The notes below the pieces were generated by a model, which saw only the letters and a list, made by a program, of their open reading frames with translations, was not told where the DNA came from and made no database searches. From NORP181 sp047623555 (lineage in GTDB: Bacteria > Pseudomonadota > Alphaproteobacteria > Rhodobacterales > Rhodobacteraceae): a DNA stretch of 45,788 bases. Below, piece after piece: positions 7,975 to 17,500 of the stretch (position 1 is its first letter; every line of letters begins with the position of its first letter). The stretch covers positions 1 through 45,788 of the forward strand of contig JBLHMP010000026.1 in assembly GCA_047623555.1 (NCBI GenBank). Direction: 5' to 3'. The position numbers and the translations under genes are program-made.

Positions 7975-10380
7975 ATGAAATCGCATTACCGGGTTGTGAT
8001 CATCGGAGGCGGCGTTGTCGGCGCTTCGGTTCTGTATCACTTGGCGAAATTCGGCTGGAAAGACGTCTGCCTGATTGAACGGTCGGTTCTGACGGCCGGA
8101 TCGTCATGGCATGCGGCGGGTGGTATTCATGCGCTGAATGCTGATCCTAACATCGCGGCATTGCAGGCCTATACCATCGACCTGCTGTCCGAGATCGAAA
8201 AGGAAAGCGGCCAGAATATCGGCCTGCATATGACCGGTGGTCTGACCATGGCCGGCACCCTGGATCGTTGGGAATGGCTGCAATCGGCGTATCGTGTGTT
8301 CCAGTCTATCGGCATTGATGATTGCCGATTGGTCACGCCCGAAGAGGCGCAAGAGCTTAACCCGATCATGTCGATTGATGGTATGCTGGGCGGCATGTGG
8401 GCGGATCGTGAAGGTTACCTTGATCCGTCGGGAACGGTTCATGCCTATGCAGGTGCTGCCAAAAAGAACGGTGCTGAGGTGATCGAACATAACCGTGTGT
8501 TAGAACTGAACCAGACTGCCGATGGCTGGCAGGTTGTGACGGAAAAGGGCACCATCACCTGCGAACATGTGGTCAATGCCGCCGGTCTTTGGGCCAAACA
8601 GGTGGGTCGTATGGCCGGTGTTGAACTGCCGGTTTCCCCGCTTGCGCACCATTATCTGGTGTCCGACAGCATCCCCGAACTTGAGGCGCTTGATTTCGAA
8701 GTTCCGATGACCGTTGACCTCGAGGGATTCACCTATTTGCGGCAGGATCAAAAGGGCGTGCTACTGGGTATCTACGAGGTCGATCACAAGCACTGGATGG
8801 AAGACGGCGCACCTTGGGATTACGGCATTGAGCTTTTGCAACAAGACCCGGATCGCATCGAAAAAGAGCTGATCATGGGACTTGAACGCTATCCCTGTCT
8901 GCAAGAGGTTGGCGTTAAAACTTGGGTCAACGGTGCGTTTACCTTTTCGCCGGATGGGAATCCGCTGGTTGGCCCAGTGCCGGGAAAACGCGGCTATTGG
9001 GTGGCCTGTGCGGTGATGGCCGGGTTCTTGCAGGGCGGTGGCGTTGGCAAATCTCTGGCCGAATGGATCATCCACGGCGAACCCGAGGCCGACGTGTTTG
9101 GCATGGATGTGGCGCGTTATGGCGATTATGCGCAGAACAAACGTTACATCCGCGAAACCACCGGACAGTTCTATTCGCGTCGTTTTGTGATGACCTATCC
9201 GAATGAACAACTGCCCGCTGGTCGGCCGCTGAACATGGCTCCGGCGCATGACGCGATGACGGATGCGGGGTGTAAATGGGGCGCCAGTTGGGATCTCGAA
9301 ACGCCGCTGTATTTCGCGCCCAAGGGGTTCACCGAAACCCCGACGCTGAAGCGGTCCAACGCGCATGAGATCGTTGCTAGGGAATGTCAGGTGATCCGCA
9401 ATGGCGTTGGTCTGCTCGACATTACTGGGTTCTCCCGCTTTGAGGTGACAGGGCCGAATGCTGAGAGATGGCTTGATCATATCATGGCCAGTAAACTGCC
9501 CGCGCCGGGGCGGGCGCGGCTGGCGCCGATGTTGTCGGAAACCGGCAAAATGAAGGGTGATCTGACGGTTCTGAACTGGGGCAATGGCACCTATTGGATC
9601 ATGGGGAGCTATTATCTGCGCAGCTGGCATATGCGCTGGTTTGACGATCACATGATGGATGGTGTGGCACTGCGTGATCTGGGGGCCGAGGTCTGTGGCT
9701 TTGCATTGGTCGGGCCAAAATCCCGCGCTGTTATCGAAAAACTGGCAGAGCAGGACATCGCCAGCCTGCCGTTCATGGGCTGTGGGTTGTTTGATATCGG
9801 ATTGGTCCGCGCCCATGTGGCGCGCATGTCGGTGACTGGCGAGTTGGGTTATGAGATCAACTGTCGGATGGGCGATCACATCGCTTTGCGCCGGATGTTG
9901 CTTACCGCTGGGGCCGACGAGGGCATTCGTGAAATTGGATTTAACGCGCTGCTTGGCAGCCGGATTGAAAAGTCGTTTGGCATCTGGTCGGCCGAATTCA
10001 CCCAAGGCTATACCCCGGGGATGACCGGTATGGATCGTTGGATCGCCTGGGACAAAGGCGATTTTATCGGGCGCGATGCGGCGATTGCCGAACGGGATGG
10101 CGCGGGGCCGACGCAGGTTCAGGTGACGCTAGAAGTTGATGCGTTGAACGCAGATGCGAGCGGCTATGAGCCGATCTGGTCAGAAGGTGAAAGGGTGGGG
10201 TTTGTCACGTCGGGCGCCTATGGCCACACAACCGGAAAATCGCTGGCGATGGCATTGGTCAACCGCGACAAAGCGGCGATTGGCACAGAGCTAAGCGTGC
10301 ATGTGGTTGGTATAGAGCGTTCGGCAAAGGTTATCGCACCCTCGCCATATGACCCAACCGGCAAGGCGATGCGGCTATGA
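7975..10380 (+). CDS. GcvT-fused FAD oxidoreductase, dimethylglycine/sarcosine dehydrogenase-like
   Basis: An 801-residue two-part enzyme. The N-terminal half is a DAO-type flavoprotein with dinucleotide motif GGGVVG (residues 11-16) and SSWHAAGG, where His46 matches the histidine that covalently holds FAD in dimethylglycine dehydrogenase. The C-terminal half, from about residue 420, is the aminomethyltransferase (GcvT) fold plus its C-terminal barrel, which in relatives passes the one-carbon unit to tetrahydrofolate. It should oxidatively N-demethylate dimethylglycine, sarcosine or a similar amine and yield methylene-tetrahydrofolate. The start is ATG 7975 with GGGAGG six bases upstream; a TTG two codons earlier lies in the spacer and is unlikely. 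Its TGA overlaps the next gene (ATGA). Confidence 0.92.
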   Translation: MKSHYRVVIIGGGVVGASVLYHLAKFGWKDVCLIERSVLTAGSSWHAAGGIHALNADPNIAALQAYTIDLLSEIEKESGQNIGLHMTGGLTMAGTLDRWEWLQSAYRVFQSIGIDDCRLVTPEEAQELNPIMSIDGMLGGMWADREGYLDPSGTVHAYAGAAKKNGAEVIEHNRVLELNQTADGWQVVTEKGTITCEHVVNAAGLWAKQVGRMAGVELPVSPLAHHYLVSDSIPELEALDFEVPMTVDLEGFTYLRQDQKGVLLGIYEVDHKHWMEDGAPWDYGIELLQQDPDRIEKELIMGLERYPCLQEVGVKTWVNGAFTFSPDGNPLVGPVPGKRGYWVACAVMAGFLQGGGVGKSLAEWIIHGEPEADVFGMDVARYGDYAQNKRYIRETTGQFYSRRFVMTYPNEQLPAGRPLNMAPAHDAMTDAGCKWGASWDLETPLYFAPKGFTETPTLKRSNAHEIVARECQVIRNGVGLLDITGFSRFEVTGPNAERWLDHIMASKLPAPGRARLAPMLSETGKMKGDLTVLNWGNGTYWIMGSYYLRSWHMRWFDDHMMDGVALRDLGAEVCGFALVGPKSRAVIEKLAEQDIASLPFMGCGLFDIGLVRAHVARMSVTGELGYEINCRMGDHIALRRMLLTAGADEGIREIGFNALLGSRIEKSFGIWSAEFTQGYTPGMTGMDRWIAWDKGDFIGRDAAIAERDGAGPTQVQVTLEVDALNADASGYEPIWSEGERVGFVTSGAYGHTTGKSLAMALVNRDKAAIGTELSVHVVGIERSAKVIAPSPYDPTGKAMRL

Positions 10381-11921
10381 ACGGTGAATCCAAAAGTAAT
10401 GCGCCCAAACGTACCGGGCGCCGCCGCAGCAAGGCGGCACCGACTGAAACACGCAAGGTCGATTACCGCAATCTGCGCAACCCGTTTCCGCCAGCCAACG
10501 CGTTTACCGAAGACCGGATCGAAGCGATTCACAACGCATCGCTTCAGGTACTGCAAGAATTGGGGATCAAAGTGCTGTTGCCCAAGGCGCGGGCGCTGTT
10601 TCAGGCGGCAGGCGCGCGCGTGGTTGAGGATATGGTGTTTATCGGGCGCGACATTGTTGAGGCCGCGATAAAAACCGCGCCCAAGTCGATTACCCTGCGT
10701 GGGGCTGTGCGCGAACGCGATGTTTTTCTGGAACCGGGGCGGCTGACGTTTCATCCCGGTGCGGGCGCGCCGCATGCCACCGATCTTATGCGTGGGCGCC
10801 GCCCCGGATCGTTGGGCGATTTCAAAGAACTGGTGAAACTGACCCAGCATTTTGACGTCATGCATATGGTGCCTCCCTTGGTTGAGCCGCAGGATGTGCC
10901 GATGCATCTGCGCCATTACGCGATGAGCGAGGAAATTCTGACCCAATCGGACAAGCCATCGTTTGTCTATGCGCGGGGCCGTCCGCAGGTGATGGATTGC
11001 TTTGAAATGATGCGTGATTTTCGCGGACTGACGGACGCTGAATTCACCGCAGATTGCTTTATGTACACTGTTATCAACACCAATTCACCACGTCAGATCG
11101 ACATTCCGATGGCGCAGGGGATCATTGATTTCGCCCATCACGGGCAGGTGTCGATTGTGACGCCGTTCACTCTCATGGGGGCGATGGCGCCGATCACGGT
11201 GGCGGGCGCACTAACGCTTAGTCACGCCGAAGCGATGGCCGCGATTACGTTGTCGCAGCTGGCAAAACCGGGGGCTCCGGTGCTCTACGGCACGTTCACA
11301 TCTAACGTTGACATGAAATCAGGTGCCCCGGCGATGGGCACGCCTGAGCAGGTCAAGGCCAGCCTTGGCACCGGGCAGTTGGCGCGCAAACTGGGGCTGC
11401 CGTGGCGGTGTGCCGCCGGGTCCGCGTCCAATATCAACGATGTGCAGGCGGCGCATGAAACCGAATTTAGCGCCTGGGGGTCGGTGTTGGCCGGGGCGTC
11501 GGTGGTGATCCATGCGACTGGCTGGTTAGAGGCCGGGCTGACGATATCGTATGAGAAATTCATCACTGATATGGAAATGGTGCAGATGTTTGCCGAACTC
11601 TGCGCTGATACCCCTGCGACAGACGATGATCTGGCGATGGATGCACTACGTGATGTGCAACCGGGCGGGCATTTCTTTGGCACGGCCCACACGATGGAGC
11701 GCTATCAGACCGCGTTTTACGACCCACTGGTGGCGGATTGGTCGAATTTCGGCACTTGGACGGAAAACGGCGCGATGGATGCAAACACACGAGCCACCGG
11801 CATCTGGCAGGGCATTTTGGACGAATTTCAACCTCCTGCGCATGATCCTGACCGGATCGGCGGCTTGCAGGACTTTATCGCGCGGCGCACCCAAGAGGGT
11901 GGCGCGGCGCCCGAGAGTTAG
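10377..11921 (+). CDS. Trimethylamine methyltransferase (MttB) family protein, non-pyrrolysine type
   Basis: A 514-residue MttB-superfamily protein with a basic N-terminal tail (KRTGRRRSKAAP) of about 30 residues. Family features are an N-terminal ILQELGIKVL helix region, the central TPFTLMGAMAPITVAGALTL-type barrel strand (about residues 262-280) and the GTPEQVKASLGTGQLARKLGLPWR segment. There is no in-frame amber codon, so it is a non-pyrrolysine member; known ones methylate a corrinoid protein from quaternary amines such as glycine betaine. No corrinoid protein, reductive activator or second methyltransferase gene lies in the window. The ATGA overlap with the flavoprotein gene suggests a shared substrate, probably a methylated amine. 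The substrate is inferred, not seen. Confidence 0.88.
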   Translation: MNGESKSNAPKRTGRRRSKAAPTETRKVDYRNLRNPFPPANAFTEDRIEAIHNASLQVLQELGIKVLLPKARALFQAAGARVVEDMVFIGRDIVEAAIKTAPKSITLRGAVRERDVFLEPGRLTFHPGAGAPHATDLMRGRRPGSLGDFKELVKLTQHFDVMHMVPPLVEPQDVPMHLRHYAMSEEILTQSDKPSFVYARGRPQVMDCFEMMRDFRGLTDAEFTADCFMYTVINTNSPRQIDIPMAQGIIDFAHHGQVSIVTPFTLMGAMAPITVAGALTLSHAEAMAAITLSQLAKPGAPVLYGTFTSNVDMKSGAPAMGTPEQVKASLGTGQLARKLGLPWRCAAGSASNINDVQAAHETEFSAWGSVLAGASVVIHATGWLEAGLTISYEKFITDMEMVQMFAELCADTPATDDDLAMDALRDVQPGGHFFGTAHTMERYQTAFYDPLVADWSNFGTWTENGAMDANTRATGIWQGILDEFQPPAHDPDRIGGLQDFIARRTQEGGAAPES

Positions 11922-11924
11922 AGG

Positions 11925-12629
11925 ATGGCAGACCCCAAAACACCGGTCTTGCACCGCGATGATCCGAACCGCGATCCGTTGGTTGGCAACATTAAGGTCA
12001 CGCGCGACGACTGGCTGGCCCTCGCGATGGAGGTGCTGATCAGCGATGGCGTTGAGCGGGTCAAAGTGCTCGGCTTGGCGGAGCGGTTGGGCGTGTCACG
12101 CTCATCGTTCTATTGGTATTTTAAATCGCGGCAGGATCTGCTCGACGCGCTTCTGGCCCGCTGGCAATCAACCAACACGGCGGCTATTGTTCGGCAGTCA
12201 GAGCTGCCTGCGGACACTATTACCGGGGCGGTTTGCAATGTGCATCGCTGTGTCGCCAACCCCGGATTGTTTGATACAGCGTTGGATTTTGCGGTGCGCG
12301 ATTGGGCGCGCCGATCCGGCAAGGTAGCCCAGATTTTGGATCAATCCGATGCCACCCGGATTGAGGCGTTAACGGCGATGTTCGTGCGCTATGATTATGC
12401 CCCGATCGAGGCGCTGACCCGGGCGCGGGTGCTGTATTACATGCAGCTGGGTTATGATCTGGCACAGTTGAACGAAACCATGGAGCAGCGGTTGGCGATG
12501 GTGGCGCAATACCTGTTTGTGTTCACCGGTCAGCAGCCGCAAACACAGGAAATCAACGATTTTGCCGACTATGCCCGTGCCAATTGGGTGGGTCCAGTTT
12601 CGGGGCCGATATCAGGAGACCCAACATGA
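11925..12629 (+). CDS. TetR family transcriptional regulator
   Basis: A 234-residue regulator. The N-terminal three-helix DNA-binding domain spans about residues 28-75, with the typical helix-turn-helix AERLGVSRSSFYWYFKSRQDLLDALL. The C-terminal ligand domain is divergent, so the inducer cannot be named. GAGG precedes the ATG, which comes three bases after the mttB-like stop, and its own TGA overlaps the next start (ATGA). Placement inside the operon suggests it senses the methylated-amine substrate or product and controls its own operon. The palindrome at 7909-7918 is a candidate site. Confidence 0.9.
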   Translation: MADPKTPVLHRDDPNRDPLVGNIKVTRDDWLALAMEVLISDGVERVKVLGLAERLGVSRSSFYWYFKSRQDLLDALLARWQSTNTAAIVRQSELPADTITGAVCNVHRCVANPGLFDTALDFAVRDWARRSGKVAQILDQSDATRIEALTAMFVRYDYAPIEALTRARVLYYMQLGYDLAQLNETMEQRLAMVAQYLFVFTGQQPQTQEINDFADYARANWVGPVSGPISGDPT

Positions 12630-13933
12630 CACAGACAGCAGACGTATTGATCATCGGCACCGGCGTCATAGGTGCTGCGATTGCATTTGAAATGTCTAAG
12701 GCCGGATATAAAACCCTGTCGCTGGATCGAAATACCCAGGCCGGGCACGGATCAACCGCCGGGTCCTGCGCCATCGTGCGGATGCATTATTCGACGTTTG
12801 ACGGTACGGCCTTTGCCTGGGAAGGCTATCATTATTGGCGTGACTGGGCCGACTATCTGGGCCTGCCTGAGGACGCGAATTTGGCGACATATCGGCAATG
12901 CGGTTGTTTGGTTATGAAGACAAAGGCCAACGGGTTTCTGCAAAAACACATGAAATATAGCGCTGATCTGGACCTTGGCTATGAAGAACTGACACCAGAG
13001 CAGGTGGTGGAGCGTCTGCCGATCTATTCGCTGGAAAGTTTCGCGCCGGCCAAGCGATTGGATGATCCCGAATTTGGTGAACCCAATGGCAAACATATGG
13101 GCGGCGCGGTGTGTTGGCCACAGGCCGGCTACGTGACCGACCCGGCATTGTCGGCGCAAAACCTGATGGACGCGGCGCGTTTGCACGGTGCCAAATTGCG
13201 TGTCGGCGTCGAGGTTGTTGAGATTTTGCAAAACGACGGTCGGGTGTCGGGCGTGCGGTTGTCAAATGGCGACGAGGTTCATGCGCCAGTGGTGATTAAC
13301 GTCGCCGGGCCGGGGTCTTCACAGGTAAACGCCATGGCCGGGGTGCTGGATGATATGACGATCAAAACCCGTGCCCTGCGGCAAGAGGTGGTGCATGTGC
13401 CCGCGCCCAAGGGTTTCAATTTTGAGGAAAACGGCACCATCGTGTCGGACAGTGATATCTCCTGTTATGTGCGTCCGGAACACGGCAATAACATCCTGAT
13501 CGGGTCCGAGGATCCGGAGTGCGACACCCATCAATGGTGCGAGGATGATGTCACGTATAATCGTGATTTCACCGATCAATGGACGACGCAGGCCCAGCGG
13601 TACGCGCAACGGGTGCCGACGCTTGGCATTCCCAGCCAGACACGTGGCGTGGTGGATTTATATGATGCTTCAACCGACTGGATTCCGATCTATGACCGCT
13701 CAAACCTGCCGGGGTTTTACATGGCTTGTGGCACCAGCGGCAATCAGTACAAAAACGCGCCGATTGCGGCCAAGATGATGACCGCGCTGATTGGCTATTG
13801 CGAGGGGGGTGGCGATCACGACGCCGATCCGTTGCAGTTCACGCTGCCCTATCTCGGGCGTCAGATTGATGTCGGATTTTATTCGCGTAAACGTCCGATC
13901 AACACCGACAGCAGCTTTTCTGTGCTTGGTTAA
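12626..13933 (+). CDS. FAD-dependent amine oxidoreductase (DAO/sarcosine oxidase beta-like)
   Basis: A 435-residue single-domain flavoprotein of the DAO family. The FAD-binding GTGVIG motif is at residues 11-16, followed by the acidic SLDRN end of strand 2. The C-terminal part carries the usual GFYMACGTSGNQYKNAPIAAKMM segment, close to the GHG-type C-terminal FAD motif of sarcosine oxidase beta and DadA relatives. AGGAG precedes the ATG at 12626. It probably oxidises a second N-methyl or secondary amine in the same pathway as the GcvT-fused enzyme. Whether it works alone or with partner subunits is not visible; no alpha, gamma or delta sarcosine oxidase genes are adjacent. Confidence 0.88.
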   Translation: MTQTADVLIIGTGVIGAAIAFEMSKAGYKTLSLDRNTQAGHGSTAGSCAIVRMHYSTFDGTAFAWEGYHYWRDWADYLGLPEDANLATYRQCGCLVMKTKANGFLQKHMKYSADLDLGYEELTPEQVVERLPIYSLESFAPAKRLDDPEFGEPNGKHMGGAVCWPQAGYVTDPALSAQNLMDAARLHGAKLRVGVEVVEILQNDGRVSGVRLSNGDEVHAPVVINVAGPGSSQVNAMAGVLDDMTIKTRALRQEVVHVPAPKGFNFEENGTIVSDSDISCYVRPEHGNNILIGSEDPECDTHQWCEDDVTYNRDFTDQWTTQAQRYAQRVPTLGIPSQTRGVVDLYDASTDWIPIYDRSNLPGFYMACGTSGNQYKNAPIAAKMMTALIGYCEGGGDHDADPLQFTLPYLGRQIDVGFYSRKRPINTDSSFSVLG

Positions 13934-13939
13934 ATCGGC

Positions 13940-14329
13940 TCAGGCGGCGTAGACCACCCAGGCCCATGCCATAGCCACATAGGTCAATCCGTGCAGGGTT
14001 TGATCAACACCAAAGGCACGCCAAAACCCGCCCTCAGTTGGCGCCAGACATTTGGATTCTGAATATTTCGCCTTGGCCCAGTCGATGTGGAAATGCACCA
14101 CCCATTCGGCCAGACATATCAGCAGAATGAAAACCGTCGGCGCCCCGATCAACGCAAATGCGATCATCGATCCAAGCGCGTGAACTGCCGCGTGTTGGGC
14201 GCGCCCCATGTGCCAATACTGGCCGCGGCCTGCCAGCATTTTGGGTGTCTGCATGAAATAATCGGCAAACATATGCTTTACTTGAAACAAGCAAAGCAAG
14301 ACCAGAACTGTGCCGACTACATTTGTCAA
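13940..14329 (-). CDS. DUF3307-type small membrane protein
   Basis: A 129-residue protein with about four membrane segments. It has the pattern of DUF3307 proteins: an N-terminal FQVKHMFADYFMQTP segment, an H-x2-A-V-H region (AQHAAVHALGSM) and the central EWVVHFHIDWAKAKYS, followed by the C-terminal FWRAFGVDQTLHGLTYVAM. The function of this family is unknown. The start is a TTG at 14329, chosen because GGGAG lies just upstream and an in-frame stop precedes it; no ATG fits in this frame before the conserved region. Six bases separate its stop from that of the convergent amine-oxidase gene. Confidence 0.8.
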   Translation of the reverse strand: MTNVVGTVLVLLCLFQVKHMFADYFMQTPKMLAGRGQYWHMGRAQHAAVHALGSMIAFALIGAPTVFILLICLAEWVVHFHIDWAKAKYSESKCLAPTEGGFWRAFGVDQTLHGLTYVAMAWAWVVYAA

Positions 14330-14350
14330 ACCGAACTCCCATCACGGTTA

Positions 14351-14399
14351 AAAGCGTTTCGTGTTCAAGGTGTGTTTCAGCAATACGCCGAAACGCTTT
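14351..14399. repeat. 11-bp perfect inverted repeat between divergent genes
   Basis: AAAGCGTTTCG at 14351-14361 is exactly complementary to CGAAACGCTTT at 14389-14399, with a 27-base gap. It lies between the TTG start of the DUF3307 gene and the ABC/cNMP gene. It could be a regulator site or an RNA hairpin in a leader. A TATACT box at 14481-14486 could be the -10 of the ABC gene, but no convincing -35 was found. Confidence 0.55.
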
Positions 14400-14549
14400 G
14401 GATTGAACTTACGGAATTTGTTACAAGACCGCAATTCCTGTGCAAAATCATTTGCGTGGTAAAGTCCGAGGTTCTTAATCTATACTGGCAAAAGGCCTGT
14501 TGCGATGTTGCTCTCGGTCCTTCGGTACAAATAGATACGGAATAGTCCC

Positions 14550-17500
14550 ATAGAACCTACTCTCTTCGCCTTTATCTGGAAATACTCAAAACGCGATCAG
14601 CTCATCCTGTTGGCGGTGACTATGACGTTGTTTCCACTGCTTTATCTGACGCTTGAGCTGCCAAAACGTATCATCAACGATGCCATTGGTGCCCAAAGCA
14701 CAACCGTTGTTGTGGCCGGCATCACCATGAGTCAGGTGATGTTCCTGGGGGTGCTGTGTTTTGGTTTTCTGTTGGCGGTGCTGTTCCATGGGCTGATGAA
14801 AATGCGCATCAGCACCATGAAGGGCGTTCTGTCCGAACGCATGTTGCGCCGCCTGCGGTATCAGTTGATTGCCCGTATCCTGCGCTTTCCACAGCCGTAT
14901 TTCGAACGGGTCAGCCAGGGCGAACTGGTGTCGATGGTCACCGCCGAAAGCGAACCGATGGGCGGGTTGATGGGCGACGCCCTGAGCCAGCCAGTGTTGC
15001 AGGCCGGGCAGATGATCACCATTCTGTCGTTTCTGTTCCTGCAGAGTTTTTGGTTTGGTATGGCGGCGGTTGCGTTGATTCCGTTTCAGGCTTGGCTGAT
15101 CCCGATAATGCAGCGCAAAATCAACCTGCTGAACAAAATTCGCATCAAAGAAGTCCGGGTTTTGGCCGCCACAATCGGTGAGAGCGCGGCTGGCGCGAGT
15201 GCCTTGCGTGCCAACGGAGGCTGGCGCTACCGGATGGCCGGCGTAACCCAGCAATTGGGAACGCTGTTCGAAATCCGCTTCGAAATCTACCAGAAAAAGT
15301 TTTTTATGAAGTTCGTCAACAACTTCATTTCGCAGTTGACTCCGTTCTTTTTCTTTTCCATCGGTGGTTATCTGGTGCTGCAAGGCGCGGTATCTCTGGG
15401 GGCTTTGGTGGCGGCATTGGCAGCCTACAAAGACCTTGCTTCGCCGTGGAAAGAGCTGTTGGCCTATTATAATCAGACGGCAGATATGTCGCTACGTTGG
15501 GACGTGATCACCGAACGCTTTGCGCCGCAGGGAATGGTGGATGAGACATTGTTTGAGCAGGAACCCGACGATCTTCCGCATTTAAGGGGCGATATCGTGC
15601 TGGACCATGTGACCGTGCGAGATACGGACGGCAATTCGGTGCTTGAGGATCTGAACGTCGTTTTCCCTGCCGGAAAGACCATTGCCATTGCCGCGCCCAG
15701 CGAAGAAGACCGCCGCGCCTTGTCAGAATTGTTGACGCGGGAACTGATCCCAAGTGGTGGCAGAGTGACAATGGCGGGGTACGATTTGACCGGGCTGCAT
15801 CAGGCCACCATTGCCAGCCGCATTGGCCACGCCAATTCGCGCCCGCAGCTGTTTTTGGGGTCTTTTGGCGACAATGTGATGATGCCTCTGCGTATCCGCC
15901 CGGGGCAGGGTGGGACAGATTCACCAAGTTACCGCGAGGCACAGCGCGCCGGGAATAGTTCTGATGCCTACGATAGCGACTGGTTGGATCATTCCCTTGC
16001 CGGTCAAACCGATGGCACCAATCTGATGGATTGGTGGTTGCAATTGGTCGGTGGCGCAGGGGCCAGCCCCAGTTTGTACAAGCGCGCCCTGGAGCAAAAA
16101 TTTGATGTCGATCGCCATGGTGATCTGGCCGCCAAACTGGTCGAACTGCGCCCAAAGGTACAACAGGCCGTGGCCGAGGCGGAACTGGAACGACACGCCT
16201 ATTTCTTTCGCTCCGACATGTACAACCCGGCGCTTCCGGTGGTGGAAAACCTGCTGTTTGCGACGCCGCGTCAGCCAATGACACAGGAAACCCTGGCCCG
16301 GCAAACCGAGTTTCTGCAACAAATTTGCGACCTGAAACTTGATGAAGACCTAATATCTTTGACGCAAGATGTGCTTGATATGCTCCGCCAGATTTTTGGT
16401 CTGGACGGAACCGACCATCCGCTGTTCCGCAAACTGGGGCTTGAGGCGAAAACCTATGAAACCGCCGTTGAGCTGATTGAAAAAACCCGCGATGTCGGTG
16501 CGGCAGCTCTGAATAAAGAAGAGCTGGCATTGCTGCTAACCGTCCCGTTCAGTATTTCCGCAGATGACATCGGTCCGGCCTTTTCTGACGATATGAAGGC
16601 GCGTATTCTTGAATTGCGGCAGGGACATTCGGCTGATTTACAGGCCAAGATGGACGATCTGTTCGTGCCCTTGGACAGTGGTAAAATTGCCCCCGGCCTT
16701 AGCGTTCTGGAAAATGCCCTGTTTGGCAAAATTACCAGCGCTGCGGGCAGCAAAGGCGATGATCTACGTCGTTTGGTCGGGGATGTTCTGGCGCAAAATG
16801 GGGTGCAGAAACTGGTTGTGCAGCTTATTTATGACGTGCCAATCGCGCTAAGCGGCGCCAATCTGCCAGCAATTTACGCCGAACCTTTGTCGTTCACCCG
16901 CGCATCAATCAAACGCCCGGATGTGTTGATCCTCGATCAGGTTTTGGCCAGCTATGACGCGGAAACCCAAAACCAAGTTTATCAAAACCTACGGACATTG
17001 TTGCCCGATACGACACTGATTTACCTGAGCGAAAGCATTGAAAATGAGAACGCATTTGATGCGTTCTTTGAGCTGCAACAAGGCCGTATTGTCAGCGACG
17101 ACCATCAGGAACAAAGCGCCGATGACAGCGTCGCCAGCGCCGATTTGGCCCGCAAAGTGCGCGCGTTGGAACAGACCGATATGTTCTCGGGCCTGAACCG
17201 CAAACAACTGCGGCTGCTGGCCTTTGGCGCGCGCTGGTATGAAGCTCCGGCAGGCGAAGTTGTGTTCCTGAAAGACGACGACCCCACCGATGGCGCCTAT
17301 ATGATCCTTGAGGGCGAAGCCGGGCTGTACCTGCCAAAACCGGACGACGAAGACGATCTGCTGATCGCCACGGTTGGCCCCGGCACGCTGGTGGGGGAAC
17401 TGGGCCTGATCCGCAACGAACCGCGTGCCCTTTCCATGGTCGCCGCCACAGAACTGATGTGCCTGCGTATCGGTGCCGAGGAATTCCTGGCCGTGGTTGA

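Noticed and set aside
8761..10005. Long minus-strand open frame (414 codons) opposite the GcvT-fused flavoprotein
   Set aside because: It is antisense to a gene with clear domain motifs, has no recognisable protein features and follows from the high GC content.
10377..11921. Possible pyrrolysine (in-frame amber) in the MttB homologue
   Set aside because: The frame runs without any TAG up to its real stop at 11919-11921, so this is a non-pyrrolysine member.
15508..16530. Minus-strand open frame (340 codons) opposite the ABC/cNMP gene
   Set aside because: Composition is rich in Arg, Pro and His with no domain pattern; the plus strand encodes a coherent protein across the region.
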